Source of the DNA: Betaproteobacteria bacterium
GTDB lineage: Bacteria; Pseudomonadota; Gammaproteobacteria; Burkholderiales; SG8-41
Length of the DNA: 47,377 nt
Direction of reading: 5' to 3'
Assembly: GCA_025363575.1 (NCBI GenBank)
Contig: JANYDM010000184.1
Span: 1-47,377 of the forward strand
Shown piece after piece: positions 40,803 through 47,377 of this stretch. The first letter of the stretch is position 1, and each line of letters starts with the position of its first letter. Below the pieces are notes generated by a model. It was not told the origin of the DNA and searched no databases. It was given only the letters and a program-made list of their open reading frames with translations. The position numbers and the translations under genes were made by a program.

Positions 40803-41441
40803 ATGGAACCCTTCACTCGCCTGACCGCCGTCGCAGCGCCCTTCGACACGCCGGACATCGACACCGACATGATCATCCCGCAGCGCTTCCTGCGTAAGCC
40901 GCTGACCGTCGGCTATCGTAATTTCCTGTTCTTCAACGACCGCTTCGACGCGGCCGGCAAAGAGAAGCCGGACTTCATCCTGCATCGCGAGCCTTACAGG
41001 AAAGCCGGCATATTCGTGACCGGCCCCAACTTCGGCTGCGGCTCGACGCGCGAAGGCGCGGTTTATGCCGTCACCGACTTCGGGGTGCGCGCCGTGATTG
41101 CACCCAGCTTCGGCGCGTTCTACGCGAGCAACAGCTATCAGAACGGTTTGTTGCCGGTTGTGCTGCCCGACGCGGACGTGCGCAAGCTGCGCGAGCAATT
41201 GCATGAGAAGCCGGGTGCTGAAATCACAGTCGACCTGCCGAGCCAGACCGTCACCGGTCCCGACGGCGCTCAGTACAAGTTCGACATCAATCCCTCGAGC
41301 AAGGAACGCATGCTGGAAGGGCTCGACGATATCAGCATCACCGAGCGCTACGAAGATGCGATGAAAGCGTACGAAAAGAAGCTCGACGCCGAGATGCCAT
41401 GGCTCGCCGCTAAAGAGTACGAGTCACTGGTACAAAAATGA
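40803..41441 (+). CDS. LeuD-like aconitase-family isomerase/hydro-lyase, small subunit
   Basis: A 212-residue swivel-domain subunit. DTPDIDTDMIIPQRFL and GPNFGCGSTREGAVYAV (residues 74-90) are recognisable. The biosynthetic LeuD motif here is normally GSSREHAPWAL; this protein keeps Arg83-Glu84 but has Gly-Ala-Val where His-Ala-Pro is usual, in the substrate pocket. The rest, PSFGAFYASNSYQNGLLPVVL, is typical. It lies 9 bp after the large subunit. Its stop overlaps the start of MmgE/PrpD copy 3 (ATGA), so it is tightly coupled to that gene. Confidence 0.92.
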   Translation: MEPFTRLTAVAAPFDTPDIDTDMIIPQRFLRKPLTVGYRNFLFFNDRFDAAGKEKPDFILHREPYRKAGIFVTGPNFGCGSTREGAVYAVTDFGVRAVIAPSFGAFYASNSYQNGLLPVVLPDADVRKLREQLHEKPGAEITVDLPSQTVTGPDGAQYKFDINPSSKERMLEGLDDISITERYEDAMKAYEKKLDAEMPWLAAKEYESLVQK

Positions 41442-42835
41442 CACGGGGGCTGACGGCGGCGTACGGCGCGTTCATCGCGCAGCTGAAGTACAAGGCGCTG
41501 CCGCCGGCTGTCGTCGAGGTCGCCAAGCAGGGATTCATCGACTGCATCGGCGTGATGCTTGCCGGTTCGCGCGAGCCGGTGACCCAGGCGGTCGAGCGCG
41601 TGCTGCTCGCCGATCAGCCCGATGGCCCCGCCAATATCTACTTCAGCAGTAAATCCACATCCGCGCCCGCCGCGGCATGGATCAACGGCACCGCGGCGCA
41701 TGCGCTCGATTACGACGACGTCGCGCTCAAAGGCAGCCATCCGAGCGCGGTTCTCGTTCCCGCCATACTCGCCGAAGCGCAGGCGCTGAAGTCGTCGGGC
41801 CGCGACATGCTCGTCGCCTATGTTGCGGGCTATGAAGTGTGGGCCGACCTGATTTCGCGCGAGCGCGGCAACTACCAGCGCAAAGGCTGGCACCCGACGG
41901 GCGTGTTTGGCGCACTCGGCGCAGCGGCCGCGTGCGCCTCATTGCATGGCCTCAATGCGAAAGCAGCCGCGCACGCGCTGGGTGCCGCCGCTTCCGAAGC
42001 GAGCGGCGTAATGTCCAACCTGGGCTCGATGGTCAAGCCCACCCATCCGGGCAAGGCGGCCGCATCCGGCATATACGCAGCGCGCTTCGCGGCGGCCGGC
42101 ATCACGGCAACCGACGATGCGCTCGAACACGCGCAAGGTTATCTCGCGGCACTCTCGCCAGGTGGCGACGTCGATCTCGACACGCCGCCGCGCCTGCCGC
42201 CAAAACACTGGCACATCAGGGAGCAAGGGCTCAGCATCAAGCAGTATCCGGTGTGCTACCGCGCGCACCGCGCGATCGACGCGATGCTCGGCCTGCTGCA
42301 AAAGCAGCCGGTCGCCGCAGCGGACGTCGAGCAAATACGCGTGTCATTCAGCAATTCGCACCTCGTGATACTCAAGAACCACGACCCGCAGACCGCCATC
42401 GCCGCCAAGTTCAGCATCGAATTCGCACTGGCCTGCGCGCTGCTGAAAGGCCGCGTTGGCTTGCGCGATCTCACCGACAAGTTCGTGCGCAGCCCCGGCG
42501 TGCGCGAGCTCATGAAAAAAATCGTCATCGACGTCAATCCGACCGAAGAGGCCGGCACGTCGGGCTACGCTCCGCACGACAACGTGACTGTGCGGCTTGC
42601 CGATGGCACGACGCTCGCGAGCGAGAACGTGCGCTACGCGCGCGGCGATCCGCACGCGCCGCTGTCGGCGGAAGAGCTCAGGAACAAATTCGACGACTGC
42701 GTCGCGTGGTCGCGTCTCAAGCTCGACGCCAAAAAACTTTTTGCGCAATTGCAGCAGCTCGAGAAACTCAGCAGTACGAACGCGCTGTTCGGGCGGCGCG
42801 TGCCGTTGAAAAAACGCGCGCGCGCCAGGAAATAA
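41438..42835 (+). CDS. MmgE/PrpD-family protein (copy 3)
   Basis: A 465-residue protein. Segments are AKQGFIDCIGVMLAGSREPVTQAV, WINGTAAHALDYDDVALKGSHPSAV, RKGWHPTGVFGALGAAAACASLHGL, IKQYPVCYRAHRAIDAML and AKFSIEFALACALLKGRVGL. The His in DYDDVALKGSHPSA and the KQYPVCYRAHR element keep the family active-site pattern better than copies 1 and 2. It begins inside the LeuD-like stop codon (ATGA). Overlap with an aconitase-type pair suggests consecutive steps on one polycarboxylate. A basic tail (KKRARARK) ends the protein. Confidence 0.93.
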   Translation: MTRGLTAAYGAFIAQLKYKALPPAVVEVAKQGFIDCIGVMLAGSREPVTQAVERVLLADQPDGPANIYFSSKSTSAPAAAWINGTAAHALDYDDVALKGSHPSAVLVPAILAEAQALKSSGRDMLVAYVAGYEVWADLISRERGNYQRKGWHPTGVFGALGAAAACASLHGLNAKAAAHALGAAASEASGVMSNLGSMVKPTHPGKAAASGIYAARFAAAGITATDDALEHAQGYLAALSPGGDVDLDTPPRLPPKHWHIREQGLSIKQYPVCYRAHRAIDAMLGLLQKQPVAAADVEQIRVSFSNSHLVILKNHDPQTAIAAKFSIEFALACALLKGRVGLRDLTDKFVRSPGVRELMKKIVIDVNPTEEAGTSGYAPHDNVTVRLADGTTLASENVRYARGDPHAPLSAEELRNKFDDCVAWSRLKLDAKKLFAQLQQLEKLSSTNALFGRRVPLKKRARARK

Positions 42836-42857
42836 TTTCAACCGAAAGGATCAACGC

Positions 42858-43244
42858 ATGGCCAAGCTCCGCCACATCACGCTCTCCGTCGACGATATGG
42901 AGAAAACGGCGTCGTTTTACGAGCAGGCGTTCGAAATGAAGCGCGTGCGCCAATCGAATGTCGCCATCATGATGTCGGACGGCGTGGTCAGCCTTGCCAT
43001 CATCGACGCCAACAAGAACGCGAACTCAGGCGCGCGCACCGGGCTGCATCACATCGGCTTTCTCGTCGACAACATCGACGAGGCCGCGGCCAAAGTCGAA
43101 AAAAGCGGCGGCACCTATGCGGGCCAGATCAAAAACATCGGCGAAGGCCCGCGCACCGAGCGCAAGTACACCGACCCCGACGGCGTGCCGTTCGACGTCG
43201 CGACGCCGGAGCATGCAAGGAAGGTTTGGTGCATTCCGGCGTAA
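42858..43244 (+). CDS. Single-module VOC-family protein
   Basis: A 128-residue protein. Two beta-alpha-beta-beta-beta halves are MAKLRHITLSVDDMEKTASFYEQAFEM and RTGLHHIGFLVDNIDEAAAKVEKSG. Candidate metal ligands are His in RHITL and His in LHHIGF. The final position, commonly Glu in glyoxalase-type enzymes, appears as Asp in GVPFDVATP. GAAAGGA precedes the ATG. It follows MmgE/PrpD copy 3 by 22 bp. It is similar in size to methylmalonyl-CoA epimerase, but a specific function cannot be assigned. Confidence 0.88.
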   Translation: MAKLRHITLSVDDMEKTASFYEQAFEMKRVRQSNVAIMMSDGVVSLAIIDANKNANSGARTGLHHIGFLVDNIDEAAAKVEKSGGTYAGQIKNIGEGPRTERKYTDPDGVPFDVATPEHARKVWCIPA

Positions 43245-43292
43245 CAGGTACTGGGATTGAACATCTGCTGACTATGTGCCCGGGCGCATCGG

Positions 43293-43298
43293 TATACT
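43293..43298 (+). promoter_or_regulatory. Possible -10 box (TATACT) before Bug copy 9
   Basis: TATACT lies 24 bp before the Bug start, in the 78-bp gap after the VOC gene. CTGACT (43268-43273) is a weak -35 at 19-bp spacing. It could be an internal promoter for the Bug and CoA-transferase genes. Confidence 0.25.
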
Positions 43299-43322
43299 TG
43301 CGCATCCGGGGAGAAAAATCTG

Positions 43323-44276
43323 ATGTTGCAACACCTGGCCTCGCTTTTGTCGGCCGGCACTGTCGCTTTCTGCGGCGCAGTGCATGCGCAGGAATTCCCT
43401 GTGCGGCCGGTACGCATAGTGACTTCGGCGGTCGGCGGCGCAACCGACCTCGTCGCGCGTCTCATTGCCCAGGGGCTGACAACCAGCTTCGGTCAGCAGG
43501 TGGTCGTCGATAATCGCCCGACCGGCATCATCCCCGCGGAGATCGTAGTCGCGGCGCCGGCGGATGGCTACACGCTGCTCTTCCATGGCAGCAGCTTGTG
43601 GATGATGCCGCTGCTGCAGAAAGTTTCTTTCGACCCGCTGAAAGACCTGGCCCCGGTCACGTTCGCCGCAAGCACACCCAACGTCGTCGTCGTGCATCCT
43701 TCGGTGCAAGCGAAGTCGATTACAGAGCTGATCGCGCTGGCCAAAGCGAAACCCGGCGCGCTGAACTACGGATCGGGCACGAGCGGATCGTCATCGCACC
43801 TCGCGGCGGAGCTTTTCAAATACATGGCGGGCGTGAACATCGTGCGCGTCCCTTACAAAGGACAGGGGCCGGCGGTGCTCGCCGTGCTCGGCGGCGAAGT
43901 GCAGATGTCGTTCGCGACCAGCAGTTCCGTCTCCGGGCACATCAAATCCGGAAAGTTGCGCGCATTGGCCATAGGGACTGCGAAGCCGTCCGCGCTCGCA
44001 CCAGGTCTGCCGACAGTCGCCGAGTCCGGCCTGCCGGGCTATCAGTCGGCCTCGAACGCGGGCATGTTCGCGCCTGCCGGAACACCAGCGCGTCTTATCG
44101 TTATTCTAAATCGTGAAGTCGTGCGGGCATTGAACAAACAGGAAGTGAAGGATTTGCTGTTCAAAGACGGCACCGAAGTCGTCGGCGGCTCCCCGCAGGA
44201 ATTCACTGCAACAATCAAAGCCGAGATGGCAAGCCTCGGCAAAGTCATCAAGGCCGCAGCGATACACACAGATTAG
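43323..44276 (+). CDS. Bug/TctC-family substrate-binding protein (copy 9)
   Basis: A 317-residue protein with signal peptide MLQHLASLLSAGTVAFCGAVHAQ. Segments are FPVRPVRIVTSAVGGATDLVA, VVVDNRPTGIIP, APADGYTLLF, VRVPYKGQGPAVLAVLGGEVQM and LPTVAESGLPGYQSASNAGMF. It is the most divergent copy: the strand-1 segment is TSAVGG rather than VPFxPGG, and the glycine loop after DNRP is short. The fused CoA-transferase follows by 30 bp, so the ligand may be the acid that this enzyme activates (inference). Confidence 0.92.
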   Translation: MLQHLASLLSAGTVAFCGAVHAQEFPVRPVRIVTSAVGGATDLVARLIAQGLTTSFGQQVVVDNRPTGIIPAEIVVAAPADGYTLLFHGSSLWMMPLLQKVSFDPLKDLAPVTFAASTPNVVVVHPSVQAKSITELIALAKAKPGALNYGSGTSGSSSHLAAELFKYMAGVNIVRVPYKGQGPAVLAVLGGEVQMSFATSSSVSGHIKSGKLRALAIGTAKPSALAPGLPTVAESGLPGYQSASNAGMFAPAGTPARLIVILNREVVRALNKQEVKDLLFKDGTEVVGGSPQEFTATIKAEMASLGKVIKAAAIHTD

Positions 44277-44306
44277 CGAACGGAATAGGGACAACAGGAG
44301 AAGCGC

Positions 44307-46559
44307 ATGGCGGCAGCATCGGTATTGACAGGTATTCGGGTCATCGATTTCGGGCAGTACATAGCCGGCCCCATGGCGGCGATGCTGCTGGGCGATCAGG
44401 GGGCGGACGTCATACGGGTCGACCCCCCCGGCGGGCCGCGCTGGAACACGCCCGCCAATGCCACCTGGAACCGCAACAAGCGCAGCATCGTGCTCGACCT
44501 CAAGCATGAGGCCGATAAGGACACGGCGCGCAAGCTGATTGGCAGCGCGGACGTGGTGATCGAGAATTTCCGTCCCGGCGTAATGGACCGGCTCAGCCTG
44601 GGCGCCACCGCCATGACCGCGGCGAACCCGCGTCTCATTTACTGCTCGCTGCCCGGCTTCGGCGCCGACGATCCGCGCGCACAAGTCAAAGCATGGGAAG
44701 GTGTAGTGGGTGCTGCCACCGGCGCCTATCGCGCGAGCCATGCGACCAAGGGCCGGCCGGTCTATACCGTCGTTCCCTACGGTTCGTGCTACGCGGCTTT
44801 TCTATGCGCAGTCACCGTCGCCATGACACTGAATGCGCGTGAGCGTTGCGGCCAAGGCCAACGCGTGGAGATACCGCTGTTCGACGCTACCTTTACTGTC
44901 GTTGGCGCGCGCGGGCTGCTGGTCAACGGCAAGCCCGAACCCGAGCCCGCATTCAACTGGAGCCGGCAACTGCCCTGCAAGGATGGGCGCTGGCTTATGT
45001 ACGTCGCGAACAACAAGAAGTTCGAGGCTTTCATCAAGAGCATCGGCATGGACAAATGGCGCGATGCCAAGCTGCCGCCAGCCGAGCTGGCGCAGAAGTT
45101 CGACGAGGTGATGCGCACCCGCACGGCGAAGGAGTGGGAGGACATCATCGCCGGGATCGGCTCCGAAGGCGTGATCTGCCACTCCAGTGCCGAATGGCTG
45201 AAACATCCACAAGCGCTGGAATCTAAAATTATCGCGGACTACGATGATCCGGAACTGGGTGACTTCCGCGGCCCCGGCATCAACGCGCGCCTCTCCGCCA
45301 CGCCGGGCTCGGTGCGCAGGCCGCGCCCGCGGACGGATGCGCATCGCGCAGAGATACTGAACGAACTCGCCGCCTCGAGTCCCCCTCCCCCTCGACGGGG
45401 GAGGGATGGGGTGGGGGTAGACGGTAACGAAGTGCTGCGTTCCGCATTGCAAGGCGTGAAGGTGGTGGACTTGTGCATCGTCCTCGCGGGGCCGACGTGC
45501 GGGCGCACGCTCGCCGAATTCGGCGCCGATGTCATCAAGATCGACAGCCCGCATACGCGCACCGTGCTGCGGCACAACGACATCAATCGCGGCAAGCGCA
45601 GCATCCTCATCGACCTCAAAACCAAGGAAGGTCTGGCGATCTTCTGGAAGCTGGTCGATAAGGCCGACGTCGTGCTGCAGAACTTCCGCAGCGGCGTGGC
45701 CGAGCAACTGGGCATCGACTACGAACGTGTGCGCGCCCGCAGACCCGGCATCGTCTATGGCTCCATGAATACTTTCGGCCATCTCGGTCCTTACGCAGGC
45801 CGTCCCGGGCATGAGCAGATCGGCCAGGCGGTGTCGGGCATGCAGGTGCGCTACGGCTCGGGCAAGCCGGCGACCGCGCCTTTCGCCGCGAACGACTACG
45901 GGACCGGCCTTGCCGCCTGCTATGGTGTCGCACTGGCCCTCTTGCATAAGCGCCGTACCGGCGAAGGGCAGTTCGTGGACAGCGCGCTCGCGTACACGGC
46001 GACGATGCTGCAATCGGCGCTGCTGCAGGACTACGCGGGCAAAGAGTGGAACGAACCGCACGGCCAGGACGCCACCGGCAGCGGCCCGCTCAACCGTCTC
46101 TATGAAGCCAGCGACGGCTGGCTGTTCCTCGCGACAACGGAGAAAGAGCTTGCGCACTGCGCGGAGCTGTCCGATCTGGCGGGCCGCAGCGGCACGGACC
46201 TCGAGCGCGAAATGCAAACGCGCATGCGCAGCCGCACCGTGGCGGCGTGGGTTGATTTGTTGAACAAGGCCGGCATCGGCGCCCACCGTGTGGTGCCAAC
46301 GCTTCCCGCTCTGATGACCGATCCGCTGACAGTGGCGCGCGGACTGGCGGTGACTCGCGAGCATGAAGGCTTCGGACTCATAACAACGACGGCGCCCGGC
46401 GTGAAGCTTTCGCGCACGCCGATGACGATAGGTGCGCCCGCATCCAGGCCGGGCAAGGACATCGCGAGCGTGCTCGCGGAAATCGGTATGGGTTCGGAGC
46501 TTGACCGCTTGATCAGTGAGCGCGTGGTTGCCGTCGACGGCGTGAAGGCCGGGTGCTGA
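44307..46559 (+). CDS. Fused double CaiB/BaiF (family III) CoA-transferase
   Basis: A 750-residue protein with two family III CoA-transferase units, 1-350 and 378-740. Each opens with the family N-terminus: GIRVIDFGQYIAGPMAAMLLGDQGADVIRVD and GVKVVDLCIVLAGPTCGRTLAEFGADVIKID. The catalytic Asp is present in the second unit (Asp530, FAANDYGTGLAA). The aligned first-unit segment VVPYGSCYAA has Pro157 there, so only the second half should form the aspartyl-CoA intermediate. Family III enzymes are normally dimers of one unit, and here both halves are in one chain. The linker (356-373, SSPPPPRRGRDGVGVDG) is encoded by a palindromic repeat. AGGAG lies 8 bp upstream of the ATG. Confidence 0.94.
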   Translation: MAAASVLTGIRVIDFGQYIAGPMAAMLLGDQGADVIRVDPPGGPRWNTPANATWNRNKRSIVLDLKHEADKDTARKLIGSADVVIENFRPGVMDRLSLGATAMTAANPRLIYCSLPGFGADDPRAQVKAWEGVVGAATGAYRASHATKGRPVYTVVPYGSCYAAFLCAVTVAMTLNARERCGQGQRVEIPLFDATFTVVGARGLLVNGKPEPEPAFNWSRQLPCKDGRWLMYVANNKKFEAFIKSIGMDKWRDAKLPPAELAQKFDEVMRTRTAKEWEDIIAGIGSEGVICHSSAEWLKHPQALESKIIADYDDPELGDFRGPGINARLSATPGSVRRPRPRTDAHRAEILNELAASSPPPPRRGRDGVGVDGNEVLRSALQGVKVVDLCIVLAGPTCGRTLAEFGADVIKIDSPHTRTVLRHNDINRGKRSILIDLKTKEGLAIFWKLVDKADVVLQNFRSGVAEQLGIDYERVRARRPGIVYGSMNTFGHLGPYAGRPGHEQIGQAVSGMQVRYGSGKPATAPFAANDYGTGLAACYGVALALLHKRRTGEGQFVDSALAYTATMLQSALLQDYAGKEWNEPHGQDATGSGPLNRLYEASDGWLFLATTEKELAHCAELSDLAGRSGTDLEREMQTRMRSRTVAAWVDLLNKAGIGAHRVVPTLPALMTDPLTVARGLAVTREHEGFGLITTTAPGVKLSRTPMTIGAPASRPGKDIASVLAEIGMGSELDRLISERVVAVDGVKAGC
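45381..45417. repeat. GC-rich palindromic repeat inside the CoA-transferase coding sequence
   Basis: CCCTCCCCC (45383-45391) and GGGGGAGGG (45397-45405) form a perfect 9-bp stem with a 5-nt loop (TCGAC). The tail ATGGGGTGGGGG follows. This palindrome-plus-tail form is that of a common interspersed repeat found between genes in many proteobacteria. Here it is in frame, without a stop, exactly between the two CoA-transferase units. Confidence 0.8.
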
Positions 46560-46585
46560 CTCGCGAGCCCGGTTCGCTTGCGTCC

Positions 46586-47131
46586 CTAAACCTTCAGCAC
46601 TTCCGCGCCCGGACCTGCTTCGAGCTCGACGGCGTTCCCCATCATGCACAGCATGCTGTAATAGCCGATCGCGCCCGTAAGCTCTATCATGCCCTCGTCG
46701 CCGAAGCGCGCGTGCAGCGCTTTTGCGCTCGCATCGCTGACGCGGTGCTTGCGAATCAGTTCGCGCGTGAACTCGACGATCTGCAGGTCTTCGGCCGGGA
46801 CGCCGTCGGATTTTTTTTCACGGATCGCGGTGATTGTCGACTCCGCCACATTCTGCCGCCGCGCCGAGCCCGTCTGCGCGCCCCACACGTAGAGCGTATC
46901 GAATTCGCGCGCGACGGCCATCGCCGCCAGCACGCGCACGCGCTTGTCGAGCTTGCCCTCGAAGCGAACGAAGCCGCCGATATGCACCATGTGCTCGGCT
47001 AGCTCGGGGCAATGCATCAGCATGGTAAACGGTCCCTGCACCGCGCCGCGGCTTGCGACGATCGCATCAAATACTTTCTGGTGCTCGGGTGCTACCTGGT
47101 CTCTGCTCGTGATCGATTTCAGTCTTGCCAT
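46586..47131 (-). CDS. Carboxymuconolactone decarboxylase-family protein
   Basis: A 181-residue all-helical CMD/AhpD-like protein. Core segments are APEHQKVFDAIVASRGAVQGPFTMLMHCPELAEHM and KLDKRVRVLAAMAVAREFDTLYVWGAQTGSARR. The C-terminal repeat is VEFTRELIRKHRVSDASAKALHARFGDEGMIELTGAIGYYSMLCMM. The AhpD CxxC redox pair is absent, so it is not a peroxidase partner. It more likely belongs to the decarboxylase-like side or has an unknown role. GGAG precedes the ATG. It is convergent with the CoA-transferase gene (26-bp gap). Confidence 0.92.
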   Translation of the reverse strand: MARLKSITSRDQVAPEHQKVFDAIVASRGAVQGPFTMLMHCPELAEHMVHIGGFVRFEGKLDKRVRVLAAMAVAREFDTLYVWGAQTGSARRQNVAESTITAIREKKSDGVPAEDLQIVEFTRELIRKHRVSDASAKALHARFGDEGMIELTGAIGYYSMLCMMGNAVELEAGPGAEVLKV

Positions 47132-47377
47132 GAGCTTCTCCGGTCTAAATCGATTTTTTCAAATGATCGCGACCGGACGGCGGGTGCGCGAAAATTGTAT
47201 TGAGGCGTATGAAGACCAGTCTCGCTACGCATAGATAATTGCGCGGTCAAGACCTGCGTAAAGTCTGGTTGTGGGCAAATATGAATGCGAAAGCGGATAC
47301 GTAACTTTGTCCCCACTCACTTTCCATTTCAGCGATTTTTCAATTTCCGTGTATATCGAAAGCCTCTCTTCGGGCCT
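47132..47377. other. Right-edge stretch without a recognisable gene
   Basis: The last 246 bp hold the upstream region of the CMD-family gene and no reading frame I would support. Base composition becomes more AT-rich towards the edge (CGATTTTTCAATTTCCGTG near 47333). No repeat, tRNA or mobile-element end is recognised. Confidence 0.5.

Noticed and set aside
39324..41204. A 626-codon minus-strand frame opposite the LeuC/LeuD-like genes
   Set aside because: It is a shadow of high-GC codon use: His/Arg/Ala-rich and without domains, while the plus strand carries clear LeuC/LeuD motifs.
39384..41441. Calling the LeuC/LeuD-like pair leucine-biosynthesis genes
   Set aside because: There is no leuA or leuB nearby, pocket motifs differ, and the operon is catabolic.
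44802..46649. A 615-codon minus-strand frame opposite the double CoA-transferase
   Set aside because: Same reason: the plus strand has two full CaiB/BaiF units, and the opposite frame is compositionally a shadow.

Overview
The window is high-GC DNA with dense, short-spaced genes and GGAGG-type ribosome binding sites. It most likely comes from a betaproteobacterium of the Burkholderiales type. The strongest sign is nine genes for orphan Bug/TctC periplasmic solute-binding proteins, an expansion typical of Bordetella, Cupriavidus and relatives. I see no rRNA, tRNA, CRISPR array, transposase or phage gene. The genus cannot be read from the sequence.

Layout: (1) 1-4054, minus strand: Bug, SDR, Bug, a GIY-YIG-like protein and the N-terminal part of a molybdenum hydroxylase large subunit that runs off the left edge. 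(2) 4209-5947: a GST, a Thr/Ser-rich secreted protein and a small acidic protein. (3) 6006-14384, minus strand: a likely operon of two NHL beta-propeller proteins, two serine beta-lactamase-fold hydrolases, a class II aldolase, a metallo-beta-lactamase-fold hydrolase and a secreted amidohydrolase. The first two pairs are tandem duplications. (4) 14542-17725, plus strand: a HupE/UreJ-like membrane protein and a TPR protein fused to a PRMT7-like methyltransferase. (5) 17747-22960, minus strand: two Bug proteins, a sirtuin, a dienelactone-hydrolase-like protein, a VOC protein and an SDR. (6) 23274-26051: a secreted double-ABM protein, a Bug protein and a quinone-oxidoreductase-like MDR. (7) 26141-30455: an IclR regulator, convergent with a Bug/amidohydrolase/MmgE-PrpD operon on the minus strand. 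(8) 30743-46559, plus strand: a long catabolic locus (four-domain rhodanese, TcuA-like flavoprotein, MmgE/PrpD, Bug, SDR, Bug, amidohydrolase, LeuC-like, LeuD-like, MmgE/PrpD, VOC, Bug, fused double CaiB/BaiF CoA-transferase). (9) A carboxymuconolactone-decarboxylase-family protein on the minus strand near the right edge.

How the parts may fit together (inference): regions 7 and 8 look like one scavenging and degradation system for a polycarboxylic acid. Bug proteins would capture the acid. A tricarballylate-dehydrogenase-like flavoprotein, PrpD-type and aconitase-type hydro-lyases would rearrange it. An amidohydrolase_2 enzyme would hydrolyse or decarboxylate an intermediate, and the CoA-transferase would activate the product. 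The divergent promoter between the two halves carries three TGGAA/TTCCA half-sites exactly 10 bp apart, a plausible operator for the nearby IclR regulator. The substrate is unknown. The most unusual items are the TPR-PRMT7-like fusion, the palindromic repeat that encodes the inter-domain linker of the double CoA-transferase, and the rhodanese in which only one of four domains keeps its catalytic cysteine.
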